This document shows, in pieces, positions 12,142 to 23,291 of a DNA stretch of 64,000 nt; position 1 is the first letter of the stretch, and the number at the start of each line of letters is the position of its first letter. The notes under the pieces were generated by a model. The model worked only from the letters and a program-made list of their open reading frames with translations. It was not told the origin of the DNA and searched no databases. Position numbers and translations under genes: made by a program. The stretch is from the NCBI GenBank assembly GCA_027625915.1, contig JANTQA010000012.1:12920501-12984500 (forward strand), read 5' to 3'. This DNA is from Anaeramoeba flamelloides (Eukaryota > Metamonada > Anaeramoebidae).

Positions 12142-13390
12142 GAGGTTTTGATGATAACATATTTTATCATGGTATTAACAATAAAATCGTGATAATATTA
12201 AAAATCGTGATTAGTCCAAATTTATCGCGATATTCAACATTATCGTGATATTCACATTATCGCGAAAAAATGAAAAATTATTTTTTTGAGATCACCTTAA
12301 AAAAATTTCTCTTGATTTTTACAAAGTCTTGATACTTTTACAACACTTTCCCCTTTCATAAATGTTTGAAAGTGTTTGTAAGGGCTGTGTACTGTCTTCA
12401 AGTGTTTTAAAGGTATGAAAGACTCAAATTTTTAGTATAGTATATGAGTTTGGTTTGTTCTGGAAAAAAATTGTTTTCTTTTCATTTTTTTTTAACAAAA
12501 TATCAAATCTCAAACAAATTTTATGATCAAACCAATAATTACCCATTCCAACAATATAATTAAATATAAAATAGAAGTGTTTTCTTACAATAGAGTTGTT
12601 ACCTTCACAATTTTAAATAGCAAAAAAGAATAAAGAATAATTTTCTTCTTATTGGTGATCGATCAAACAAAAACCTCAAAGCTCTAATTGTGTTTTCGGT
12701 CCAAAAAAAAGATGCTCAAAGAAGAAAAAGAACATGAAGACAACAATAGTACAAAAAATCTAAATAATTGGTGATCATTTGACAAGGATATTGTTAAAGC
12801 TTTTGAAAAGTTTATCCTAATTCCTTTCAGCTTTCGGAGAATATTGAAAATGTTTTAACCCAAGAACACATTCTTTAAAGAAAGGACAAAGGGTTGGTTG
12901 TTTTAGAAGGTCTTTTATTCAACTCAATTTACAACACCATCATTAACTCAAAAAATATTTATTTCTCTTTATTTCTTATTGTTATTGATCTTAAAGGATC
13001 GATAGGTTTGTCAACCAAATAAAATGAAAACATATTAAAACTCTTGGATCTGATCCCTGATTGGATCAAGTATCTTTTTTGTTGTTTTTTCAAAGAATGA
13101 CTTTTTTTCACCTTAGCTATTTTTTGATCAAAAAAAATTTTTTTTAAAAAAATATTTCTCAATTAACCCAAAAACCCATCTACTATTTTATGGCGATTAC
13201 TTTTTAATCGCGATATTTTGGCATTTATCGCCAGTTTATTGAATTATCATGATTTGTTAGAATATCACGATTTATTTTATTATCGCAGTAATATTGAATG
13301 TCCCCATTTTTTAAAATATCGCGATTTGATGAAAATTAGTACGATTTTTTTAACTTTATCGTGAATTAATCATATTCTCATCAAAACCTC
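12142..13390. mobile_element. Non-autonomous TIR element with ATCGCGAT subterminal repeats (family M2)
   Basis: 1249 bp between TA dinucleotides. The left end is GAGGTTTTGATGATAA and the right end reads TCATCAAAACCTC, its inverse. Both subterminal regions are packed with variants of ATCGCGATA / ATCGTGATA in both orientations (about 12190-12265 and 13190-13370), a layout typical of transposase-binding sites. The interior holds no long open frame with recognisable similarity. A partial copy lies at 50848-51700 in the USP intron, sharing the interior landmark TTCTTATTGGTGATCGATCA. The TA flanks suggest, but do not prove, a Tc1/mariner-like mover. Confidence 0.75.
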
Positions 13391-15825
13391 TAATTTGTAA
13401 AATTTTGATTTATTTTTATTCATTTCATAAGAGTAACTGTTGGAATATTTTGTAATATTTTTAACTTTTGAAAAAGAGTCTAAGTTGGAAAATAAAAGAA
13501 TATGACAAAATTATCAAAAATGAAAAATTTAATTTTAAAATTAAAAATTATCTAAAATATAAATAAAGCACTACATTTCTCAAATTTAGAACCTTTACAA
13601 ATGAATTAAATCGAAATTATATGTTTTAAAAAATAAATCTGAATATAACACATATATAAAAAAAGAAAAATGTAAAAAAAAATACGATTAGTGTACTCAT
13701 TATTATGAAAATATAAACCACTTCATTTGATATTGTGAAAGATATAAATTTATCAGAATCAAGTTGAAAAAAAAAATCGCAAAAATTCTAGATAAGAAAT
13801 TATATGAAAAAGTTATTCTTAGAATAAATACACAGAAACTCTTCAACATGACTAATCAAAATTATGAAATTTACTGCACTCGTCGGGAATTTTTTATCAA
13901 AGCACTTATGGTTATAAAACTTTTGGTACTAAAGAAAAAATAATAAAAATAAAGTGAAAACAAAAAAATTTTTTAAATAATAAAAAATATATAAATTCAG
14001 GCACCCAGTGCCCCACTCTGAGAGTTGTGGAATACCAATTATTAATCAAGGAATGTGGAATTTTTATCTATAATCGATAAACTAACTATCGGGTTTTTGC
14101 TCCTCCTGTGTATTCAGGAAGTAGATAGTTTCTATTTGGTCATGAAAATGATAATTTTATTTTTTTATATATATTTTAAATATTTTTCCTCTTCTCTTTT
14201 TTTTTTATTTGATGATTTTTCTTTAATTACTCCTTTCGATAAATAAATAAATATACATCTTTAACCTTTGCAAATGATAATTGACCTTATATTTTAAATA
14301 TATTTTGTTATCTATATTTCCAAGTCGTATTATTTCCTCAATTTTTAATTCTAAAATTTTTCTGATAAAATTTGTATAGTTTCAATTTTTTTCTTTTTAA
14401 AAGGAAAATAATTGAATAATTCATCTTAACCTAAAATTTATTAAATTCATATTTTTGAATTAATTTAAATTAAATTTTATATTAAAATGGATTCTCCCAG
14501 AATTCCAATAAGTTTTTTTTTATAAAAAAGTCTTGGTAAGTTTATAATATTTAATAAAATATTTTAACTGGTTTTATGAATTCAAAGTTCAATATCTTTA
14601 AAATATGTAGTTTTTTAAGATCAAATATTTCTAAATAGGATTCTATTGCTTATTGAATACTACTTTTTTTTTTTTTGATAAATGAATTATGAATATATTG
14701 GAAAAGGTTTTGTTCTAAAAATATATTGATTAATGTTTTAAAATTGGCCTTCACCTTCAATATTAAATTTTAGTGAGTTTTTTACCGAGCCAAATTCTAA
14801 ATAAAAAAAACAATTAAATTTTAGAAATATAATTTTTTTTTCAGTTTTATTATTATTTGGGATTTGTTTAAAAATATCTAATTATCTTATTATAATAGGC
14901 AAAAAAATTCTATTGAATTGTCTTTCATAAGTAAAATCAGATCATCAGAAAAGATCTAAACATGTGTTTGTAGTAATTTTATTTTTTTCAAAGAGTAAAT
15001 AGGTAATCATTCTAAATAATAAATAAGATAATGACCCCCCCCCCCTGATAAACACCACTTCCTTCTTTTGAATGATAGGTGAGTAGATATTTTTGACTAA
15101 TATTTTATTATTAATAAAAAAATTAAATTGAGTAATAAATTAGTTAATGGTGTACATATTCACAACATTTATGTATATCTATATTGTAAAAATTTATATA
15201 TATTTTCTTTTTAAAAATTTATTTTTTAATTTTTGATACCCCTTTAATAAATTTAAAACTCTAATTTTGTTTTTACTTTTTTTTATTAAAACCAAATTCT
15301 TTATTTAAAATACAAATCCAGCGAAGTATTTGAATCTTAGATCTAATAATTTAAGAAAAAATAATTCAGAATTTGGCTAATTGGAATTGGTAGATAATTA
15401 ATTTAGGTCCTCCTAACTATATTTATGAATAAATAATATATTTCTTTTCTTAATAGCTGAAATATTTTTTTTCGCAATACCAGTTAAACCATTTACCTGT
15501 ATTTTTAGGATTATAATTAATATCTTATTACAATATAAATAAAATTGAATAAAAAGATTTTTTATTGATTTATATTGTTCAATATTATCAAATTATTTAA
15601 CTGAATTTAGGTTTATTTTAGAATATTTAATTAGTTCCTCATTTTTAATTTTTGAAAAACAATATTTTTTTTAAACAAAACTTTTTTTGTGTCAAAGTTC
15701 GGTAAAAACTTTTTCAAGTATCCATTATTTAATATTATTGAAATTTGAAAAACAAAAAAAGAAATAGGCACAATCACACTTAATCAAGAATAGTTGAAGT
15801 AATTATGAATTAAATCTAATAAATA

Positions 15826-16839
15826 AACTCAATTCCAAAAATTGGGACACACCTTCAAAATCAATTTAATTCCAAGAAAAGTGATATTTGACTCTTAAAT
15901 AGAAACATTAGATATTAACAATCAATGTAAATAATTTTAAAGTTAATTATTTATCATTTTTTTTCATTATTTTTTGATTTTTGATTTTTTTTGTATTATT
16001 TTTTTTCAAAACTTTTCGAAAATCTCAAAATCACTTTAAAATGAAATTTAAAAGTTTTCATTCTGATCACAAAAAAAATTTTTTTTTTTTTCTCTCAAAA
16101 AGAAAAAAGATTCTTTTTTTATCGAGAAAAATTTTTTTTGAAAAAAAATCATGATATGGCGTGCTAGGGCACATGGCATACAAACAGACCTTATTATCAT
16201 TAATGGAAGTGTGAATACAGAATGTATTATTAATGATATTATCAAAAAAATTAAAGGAAATTCAACTCGCTAATTCAGAATATAGTGAGTTGAAATGGAT
16301 TTTCCAAAAGGATGGAGCTTGTCCACATACCTCAAAAAAAAAACTCAAACTTACTTAAATCGGGGATGTAATGTTCTGGACCCTTGGCCCCCAATTCCAC
16401 AAGATTTAAATCCAATGGGGAATTTATGGATACTAAACGGAAAAATTGTAACCAAAAAACGAAGAAGAATTTTTAAAATTTTCACTAATGTAAGAAATAC
16501 TTTTAGTTGGGAAACCTAAGATAATTAGTAAACTCTATATTTAAAAGGATAGATTTAGTTATCAAAAGACAGGCTGAATTTATTAATAGTTTTTATTAAT
16601 TTTTCTTTCAATAAAAATGGATTTTTTGGTAACCGTGTTCCAAAAATAGGGGCACATTTTTTTTTATTTTTTCTTTTTTATTTTTCGAATTGAATTTTAA
16701 ATTTACTATAAAATATATAAATAGTATTAATTAAATATTTTCGGGTCTTTTATTATTTTAATGTTTAAATATCATGTATTTTGGAGTATATTTTTATTAA
16801 TGTAATTTTTTTTTGTGTCCCATTTTTTGGAATTGAGTT
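15826..16839 (+). mobile_element. Tc1/mariner transposon relic
   Basis: About 1.01 kb between TA dinucleotides (15824-15825 and 16840-16841). The terminal inverted repeats read AACTCAATTCCAAAAATTGG on the left and the inverse (CCATTTTTTGGAATTGAGTT) on the right. Inside, on the plus strand, lie pieces of a DDE transposase: around 16150 a MIWRARAHGIQTD-like block, around 16296-16350 WIFQKDGACPHTS, and around 16335-16430 KKTQTYLNRG..LDPWPP followed by PQDLNPMGNLW, which matches the family motif WP..SPDLNPIEN.W. The pieces lie in different frames, with a frame change at the A run near 16335 and in-frame stops near 16270, so the gene is dead. The length is a few hundred bases below a full Tc1. Confidence 0.85.
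16150..16519 (+). pseudogene. Tc1-like DDE transposase fragment
   Basis: C-terminal half of a Tc1-family transposase inside the element at 15826-16839. The second catalytic Asp is visible in the FQKDGACPHTS block and the helper motif PQDLNPMGNLW lies downstream; the third acidic residue would be the Glu of IEN, which is Gly here (MGN). Stops and at least one frame change interrupt it. No N-terminal helix-turn-helix region is left that I can recognise. Confidence 0.8.
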
Positions 16840-17082
16840 TATATCACTTTTTTTGTCAATTGAAATATTAAAATTATTTTATTTAATTATTGAGAGAAAG
16901 GAGTAATTAAAGAAAATTTTATCAAAATAGTAAAAAGAAAAAAAGAAAAATAATTAAAATAACTATTTAAAAGAAAATAATATCATTTACAAAAACCTAG
17001 TAAAAATAATCACCATTCAAAAATTATAATTTTATAGGATTCTTGTAAAAAAAAACAACAATTTTCATTTTCGATTTTTAAT

Positions 17083-17396
17083 AAAAGATCAAATAAAATT
17101 CCAATAGAAAAGAATTGTTTTTTCATACAATCATTTTTACACATTCTTTTACATTAAAGTAATAGCTTTTTACTAAGTGACTATTGATCTTGCAATAAAA
17201 TTACAACTTGCAAACAAATTATATATCTTAAAAAAAAAGATTAAAAAGTAAAAATCAAAAACTGAAAAAAGTGATTTCTATTTTTTAATTTCCTCAATAA
17301 ATTTTTTCTTCTAATATCTATTCAAACTCTAGAAATTCATGTGGAATTTCACTTATTGAAACTCGGACCTTTTTACTGTAAAATAGTTTATATTCA
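17083..17396 (+). repeat. Dispersed repeat R3, copy 1
   Basis: About 310 bp aligned in the same orientation with 20697-21001. Shared landmarks are AAAAGATC(A/G)AATA(A/G)AATTCC, CTATTGATCTTGCAATAAA, TTTCTTCTAATATCTAT and the end block TGAAAAATAGTTTATAT (TGTAAAATAGTTTATAT here). The end block resembles that of R2. It lies just downstream of the MMAA gene. Confidence 0.6.
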
Positions 17397-17598
17397 GTTT
17401 TTTCAAAAAAAACCAAAATTTGAAAATAAAAAAAACACAGACAGGCAGATATATATATATATAAGAGGGGTGATGATTAATTAAATTATTTAATTTCCAC
17501 AGATTAAAGAAATAAAAAAAATAAAAACTTGAAATAAAGCTATAAAATAAGATGATGACAAAATAATGATTAATACATTTAAAGAAATTCAAAAATAA

Positions 17599-18858
17599 TT
17601 ACATATAATGAAAAATTTGACTAACAATATCAGAAGAAGCTTGTCTTGAAGAGATTACACCCTTTTCAACAAGTGACTGTAATTTTTGGATTAAATCCAT
17701 TGTTGTTTCTGATCGACGCAAACCCATTTTCAAGAATTCGTATAATTTTTTCCAAAACTCATTCTTTCTTTTCAGCGCCCTTTTGGTTTCAAAAAGGCGA
17801 TTTTCTTTGGAGTGTTGTTTAAATTCTAAAGCCTTTTTCCAGACCTCTTGAATACCAATTTCCATTAGGGAGCTAGCTGTTAGCACTGGTGGTATCCAAT
17901 CACCCATTTGATGCCCCAAAAGGTGGATCGCGTTTTTGTATTCATATTGGATCATTTTGCCTCGTTGCATTAGGTCTCCGTCGCACTTATTGACGACGAT
18001 CATATCTGCATATTCAACGACACCCTTCTTGATACCCTGGATAACGTCGCCTCCGCCAGGCGAAATGAGTAACATAAACATGTCTGTCACGTCTGCAACG
18101 GAAACCTCTGTTTGGCCAACACCAACTGTCTCGACAATGATTACATTGTAACCAGCGTGCTCGCAGAGTAGGATCTGATCAGAAGTGTGCACGCTGAGGC
18201 CACCGGCTATTCCTCGAGAGGGCGAGGGTCTGATAAAGGAATTCTCGTGCATGCCCAGCTTGGTCATCCTTGTTCGATCCCCCAGAATTGATCCGCCTGT
18301 CTTACGTGAGGAGGGATCAATTGCAATAACTGCAACCTTATTGCCCTGGTTACACAGAATGGTTCCAAGTGTTTCCACGAAGGTGGACTTGCCAGCGCCC
18401 GGCGACCCTGTCACACCAACCCGAAAGGTGTTGATCGAGCTTGGATCAGTTTGCGCCTTTGCTCTTCTTTCCTCAATAATTCTCGTAAGCAAATTTGTTG
18501 CCTGCTTTTGATCTTTTTCCAACTCGGACTCAACAAGCGTAATTGCCTTGCTCAGCATTCGCCTATTCCCGTTTTTAATTCCCTCAAGCAAAATTTCAGT
18601 GGGTGGCGACAGGTCGATGGCTTGAAATGTAGGTGCTTTTTTGAGAGACTTTTTTGGTTTTCTTTGTTGAGGAATTGGGTTCTTTTGTCTTGTCTTTTTT
18701 TTAACTTCTAGGTTGAAATTTGTGCTCTTGGTTTCTCTTTCGTTAACCTTTGGATTGCCTGTTCTTGTTGTATTGTTGTTTGAAAATCTTCTCAAAAGTG
18801 TGATTGGTACATTTTGAAAATTCAAAGTTTGTTTCGTTGTTGAAAAGTAAGCGAACAT
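17599..18858 (-). CDS. MMAA: MMAA/MeaB-type GTPase, organelle-targeted methylmalonyl-CoA mutase chaperone
   Basis: 419 residues from the ATG at 18858; the open frame reaches further upstream, but without another ATG. It is a G3E-family P-loop GTPase that loads and protects adenosylcobalamin on methylmalonyl-CoA mutase, the enzyme linking propionyl-CoA and succinyl-CoA. Visible motifs: Walker A GSPGAGKS (151-158), the IDPSSRKTGGSILGDRTRM block, switch/Walker B ETVGVGQTE (243-251), NKCD (290-293, usually NKAD) and a C-terminal dimerisation helix region. The N-terminus (MFAYFSTTKQ..ITLLRRFSNNN) is basic, lacks acidic residues and has RRFS, a likely presequence cleavage site, so it should enter a mitochondrion or related organelle. 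A Lys/Arg-rich linker (about 40-80) precedes the conserved core. GC content is clearly higher in the core than in its surroundings, as expected for a conserved gene. Single exon. Confidence 0.95.
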   Translation of the reverse strand: MFAYFSTTKQTLNFQNVPITLLRRFSNNNTTRTGNPKVNERETKSTNFNLEVKKKTRQKNPIPQQRKPKKSLKKAPTFQAIDLSPPTEILLEGIKNGNRRMLSKAITLVESELEKDQKQATNLLTRIIEERRAKAQTDPSSINTFRVGVTGSPGAGKSTFVETLGTILCNQGNKVAVIAIDPSSRKTGGSILGDRTRMTKLGMHENSFIRPSPSRGIAGGLSVHTSDQILLCEHAGYNVIIVETVGVGQTEVSVADVTDMFMLLISPGGGDVIQGIKKGVVEYADMIVVNKCDGDLMQRGKMIQYEYKNAIHLLGHQMGDWIPPVLTASSLMEIGIQEVWKKALEFKQHSKENRLFETKRALKRKNEFWKKLYEFLKMGLRRSETTMDLIQKLQSLVEKGVISSRQASSDIVSQIFHYM

Positions 18859-19604
18859 TATTTGGTTTTGTTTGAATTTTTTACAAAGAAAAATCAAGAT
18901 TTGAAGTGAAAAAAAAATAACATATTGACTTTCAAATCCCCCCTAAACAAAGAGAAATCAGGAATTCCTCAACTTTCAGAGAACTGATCTTGAAAAATTA
19001 ATTTTTTTTGAATTTCTTTTGCATTTTATTTAAAGTCACCTAATTTGAATGAAATAAAATATTTTGAAGAGAAAAACTGACCCTTTTTTAATTGATTTTT
19101 AATCAATTCGTGTGCCTTTATTAATTGGAATTTAGAGGAATAGTGAAAAATTTATTAAAAGTATTTTTTATACAATTAAAAAAAAATTATAGTTGAAAAA
19201 TCTTTGAAGTTTTGGAGTGAAATTCGAATACCTTGATTTAGTCATTCAAACACCGCCTAATATCTCCCTATATGGACGATTATGGAGATTTTTTCTCAAA
19301 AAAGAGGTAATTCTCACTTAATTTGGAACTCGTTTTATTTTCAAATAGTTCCAAAACAATAATTAATACGTTACCCCAATAAAACTGTAAACAGATCACT
19401 CAAAGTTATCATTTGAAAAAAAAATGTGAAACAGGAAAAAAAGTGAAACTCAATTTTTAATTGGGAACCTTAATCGAACAAGGAAATGAAAAAAATAAGA
19501 TCTTTTAATAAAACAAAAAATAATTTTTTAAAGAGAAAATGAAGGACTTTAGACAAAAATAATTTTTTTTAATACTATCTTTTGGTAAATTGAGGTTTTA
19601 CTTT

Positions 19605-19840
19605 TACTGATCTATCATTAATTAAAAATTTGTTGAAAAAATTGACTATTTTTGCAATCTCCAAAACCACTTATAAATTTAAAGAAATCAAGTTGATTTA
19701 AATTATATTTGTTTGATTTGATTCAAAATAATATAATGGATTATTATTTGAAGTTAATTTGTTTCTTCTTTTTATTGATTTTACTTTTAGTTTTCAGTAA
19801 GGTTGTAATTAAAAACAGGGTTTGAGCTTTTTTTGTGATA
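19605..19840 (+). repeat. Dispersed repeat R7, copy 1
   Basis: Aligns in the same orientation with 47230-47465. Shared landmarks are TCATTAA..AAAAATTT, CTATTTTT..CAA, TTTGAAGTTAATT, TTGATTTTACTTTT and TTAAAAA(C/T)(A/C)G(G/A)GTTTGAGC. Function and origin unknown. Confidence 0.5.
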
Positions 19841-20213
19841 AAATTGTTTTTTCTTGTTAAGTACAATTTATTCAGTTTTTTTCCAATTCCTCTTGATACA
19901 TTTATATTGGCTCGTTATTTCTAAAAAATATTTTTTGCTTGTTGATTTGAACATAGAAGTCATCATATATATATTTTTTTTAATTTCAAATCTCCTTTGT
20001 GGTTTTATATTTAACCATTTGTTTTCATTAAGTATTGTTTTTATCTTTAAAAATTAAAGAAATTTTTGTTTTATATAAAATGAATTCATTAAAAAATTAT
20101 TCAATATTTTCAAAAGAAAAATTTACCTTAAATTTGAAAAAATTTATGTTGAAATTCTTCAATTATTTTGTCAAATTTTGTTGATTTGTTAAAAAAAATA
20201 CTTATATACAATC

Positions 20214-20342
20214 ATCGTGAAAAAAAATTTGGTTCATTAAAAAAAATTGGGTCAGTTCAAAATCATTTTACAAATATTTAACAAACGAAAACAAATTTTT
20301 GACTTATCCAATTTTTTTTTAATGACCCAAATTTTTTTGACA
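20214..20342. repeat. Short inverted repeat (MITE-like)
   Basis: The arm AAATTTGGTTCATTAAAAAA..TTGGGTCAG at 20222-20256 is inverted at 20300-20342 as TTGACTTATCCAATTTTTTT..AATGACCCAAATTT. About 130 bp in total, no coding capacity and no clear target duplication. Confidence 0.55.
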
Positions 20343-20696
20343 TAAGTTATTATATATAATTGACCTTTGAAGAAAAAATAAGAAATAAGTAGAATAATAC
20401 ACCTCAAAGAATTGTTGATACATGTCTAAAAGAAAACTAATTAATCAATAATTTTTTTTAAAAATTGAAAAACTCAAAAACTTAGGAACTATTGAGAAAA
20501 ACAAGAATGTTCGAAATGAACTTCTCTTGGTATTTTAATAATAAATAGGAAACAATTTTCACTTCATTTTCCATACTTTTCTTTTAGAAATCAAGTCCCC
20601 AAGCGAAGTAGGTTCAGTATTTGTGGTCTCTATTTAAAAAAGGAAATGAAAATAAATGAGAAAATTTTTCACATTTATTAATCAAATATCATAATC

Positions 20697-21001
20697 AAAA
20701 GATCGAATAGAATTCCAATAGAAATCAATATGATTTCTCAACAATCATTTCAATTGTTTCAATAACCTTAGAATAACACATTTTTACCAAGTTACTATTG
20801 ATCTTGCAATAAAAAAAAAATTTGCAACTGACCTCGGTCGAAAAAAATTGAAAAAAAAAAAACAAAAATGTTAAAAAAACGATTTCAATTTTGAAAATTT
20901 CCAATCTAAAATTTTTCTTCTAATATCTATACAAATCCTTTAAACACACATATTTCACCCTTTACAACTGGGCCCCCTTGACTGAAAAATAGTTTATATA
21001 T
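20697..21001 (+). repeat. Dispersed repeat R3, copy 2
   Basis: Second copy of the block described at 17083-17396, in the same orientation, ending GACTGAAAAATAGTTTATAT and running into a TATATA stretch. Confidence 0.6.
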
Positions 21002-22104
21002 ATATATATATAATTTCATCTTCAAATTTTTAATATTTTAGTCTTTAATTAGTTTTATTATTTTAATTTCAGATTTTATGTTAATTTCTTTACTATTCTA
21101 AATAGAATTTATTTCTAAATTTTTATTATTTAATATAATTTTTGATGGATATTTTTTAATTTGATTAATTAATTTTCAGTATATTTGATAAATTGATATT
21201 TGATATTTCTTTTATTTATTAATCTGTAGACATTTTTTTTATTTATTTTATTTTTTATTTCTATAAATTAATTTAGTAACCCTAAATAATTTTTTAATTT
21301 AAGTAAACAATTCTTCCTTTTCGACATTAATTATGTATAATATTCTTTTTTGTTAAAATTTTTTTTTGAATTTTTTAAAATTGTGCATAAAATCAATATT
21401 TTATTATCCTTAAATACCTGAATTTTCTTGGAAATAAATAAAAGTCTTTAATGATATATATTAATTTCCCACTTGGAATTCATAAATATTTCATTTTTTA
21501 TTTCATTGTTGTCACTTAATTTGTTCTAAAAAAATTACATTGTAAATATAGATAGTTAATATTTGCTACTTATTTTGAGAGTTTAAAAGGGATGAGGAAA
21601 TAACTTTTCAAAAAAAATGTTATATTGTAGATAAAAATGAGTCACGGTTAATCAAAGATTATATATTTTTCTAATTTCTTGAACAATATCTATTAGAATA
21701 GTATTGGAGAATTAGAAATGTCTCTCTTAGATATGATTTTCCTTAAATTTCAGAAAAGAAACTTAAATAACAAATCATAGATTTCACAACTATTCATGGG
21801 GAAGATAAGCACATATTATTGTTATTGTAAAAAGCAGAAAAAAAAATGAAAAAAAAGAGAGAATAATACATAAATAAGTAAATTTTCATCTTATATGAAA
21901 AGTGTTTATGAAAAGAAATTGGTAAAAAAACGAGAAAAAAAAATTCAATAATTTAATAAAGAAAGCCCAAAATCACATCCTTGATATTACTGGTTAATTT
22001 AATTTGTTAATTGATCATAAATTTCTATTTGGGGGTTGTTATTTAATTGTTGTAATTTCTTTTTTCTTTTTGATGAAATCTATTTTTATAAAAATTTTGT
22101 TTCG

Positions 22105-22271
22105 CTCTTATAATGTTAATGGAAGTTACTTTGAGGTTTATTCCAGTATTCTTAACAAACAATATTTTCAAATTTTTAGATCAAAATTATTTTTTAATTT
22201 TGCAAATTTGAGTCTTTCTTTTTTTTTTGATTTGTTTTTTTTTTTCTTCTTTTTCTTTTTTTGTTTACCTT

Positions 22272-22315
<44 letters not shown>

Positions 22316-22690
22316 TTTTTTTGTTTTTTACAAAATATCAATTGAAAAAAAAAAAGATCTTCGAAAACACCAATAATCACTAAGAAAGTTGAGACTATCT
22401 AATGTCTTTTAAAATGAAAATTATAAGTAAAAAATCTTGTTGTTAACTTATCTTCAGCTAAAGTTCATTAATAAAATTCTGTAATCTTCATTACAAAAAT
22501 TGTGACTCACTTTTTTTTAGTTTTTTGGTTTTATTTTTTTTAATATTTAAAAAATCAGGTTTTTATATTTATTTAGAATCATTGAAAAGTGAATTAAAAA
22601 TCATATTCAGTTACTAATTGTTCTTGGATATTAAAGGATATAACATTTTTTTACCAATTTATTATTTCAGTTGAGTCAAAAATATAAAAA
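22105..22690 (+). mobile_element. GACTCAC-ended MITE (family M3), partial copy
   Basis: Shares with 51701-52262 and, inverted, 34688-35282 the blocks TTATAATG(T/C)TA.TGGAA, TTTAGATCAAAATTATTTTT, AAGATCTTCGAAAACACCAA, TAATGTCTTTTAAAATG and CAAAAATTGTGACTCAC, ending with TTATTTCAGTTGAGTCAAAA. The left terminal GACTCAC is not recognisable, so this copy is probably truncated. A poly(T) expansion sits inside. Confidence 0.6.
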
Positions 22691-23291
22691 TGAAGTTTAC
22701 TTTTGGTAAATTTAGTTTGATTTGATAAGTGATCATGAAAGTTTATTTAAGCGAAGTTCGATTTTTTAATTGTATTAATTTCAATTTTATTTTTCAACAG
22801 TTATTTTATTAACTCTTGGTTCTTTTTTGCATTTGCTTTTTAGATTTTTGATATCAAATTCCCTATACTAACTTGTTTTGGTTATCAGTATTGGCAAATA
22901 ACAGCTTGATCTTATTCCCTTTGAAACTCTTCTTCTGAATATAAAGAAAATTCAGCCAGGAAAAAATGAAAAAAAATAAAAAATCACTATTTTTAACTTT
23001 TTAAATTATACATTATCCTATAAAGCAGTTCAAAAGAAATATCTCCTAACTCTGTATATCTTATTAAGTTTTGTACAAAACATCTTAAAAATAAAGAAAA
23101 GGTAATAGAAAATGAAAAAAAAAAAATGAAAAATAAATTGATTTATTAATTGTATAATATATATATATATATATATATGAACTAAAGAATTGAAATATTT
23201 TTGTTTCACTAAATTAAATTTACTGTATTTGTAATCTCGAATTTTTAAAAATTATATTTATTTTTAAAAAAAATTGAAAAAAAAATATTAT

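Larger units (their letters stand above)
11375..17598. other. Intergenic region with two DNA transposon relics
   Basis: This runs between the AP-3 sigma start and the MMAA stop. It contains a 1.25 kb TIR element at 12142-13390 and a Tc1/mariner relic at 15826-16839. Part of repeat R3 lies at 17083-17396. The stretch 13400-15820 is A/T-rich sequence in which I see nothing beyond homopolymer runs and a short C run at about 15034-15045. No promoter element could be named. Confidence 0.6.
18859..23291. other. Intergenic region, repeats only
   Basis: Contains repeat R7 copy 1 (19605-19840), a small inverted repeat at 20214-20342, R3 copy 2 (20697-21001), a partial copy of the GACTCAC element (22105-22690), a poly(T) run of about 37 bases at 22278-22314, a short block at 22790-22980 that recurs at 43495-43675, and a TA run near 23156-23178. 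I see no gene. The MMAA promoter should lie just above 18858, but no motif stands out. Confidence 0.6.

Noticed and set aside
15034-15045. Short poly(C) run
   Set aside because: Unusual in this AT-rich DNA, but only a dozen bases long with no associated structure.
18250-18270. B-box-like GTTCGATCCC, possible tRNA
   Set aside because: It lies in conserved MMAA coding sequence and no tRNA stem structure surrounds it.
17936-18711. Several plus-strand frames opposite the MMAA gene
   Set aside because: They are antisense shadows of the higher-GC coding region.
18859-18897. Upstream extension of the MMAA frame
   Set aside because: It starts at TTG, with no upstream ATG. The ATG at 18858 gives a good organelle presequence.
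22004-22276. 90-codon frame ending in poly-Phe
   Set aside because: It lies over a dispersed repeat and a poly(T) run and is not conserved in the other copies of the repeat.
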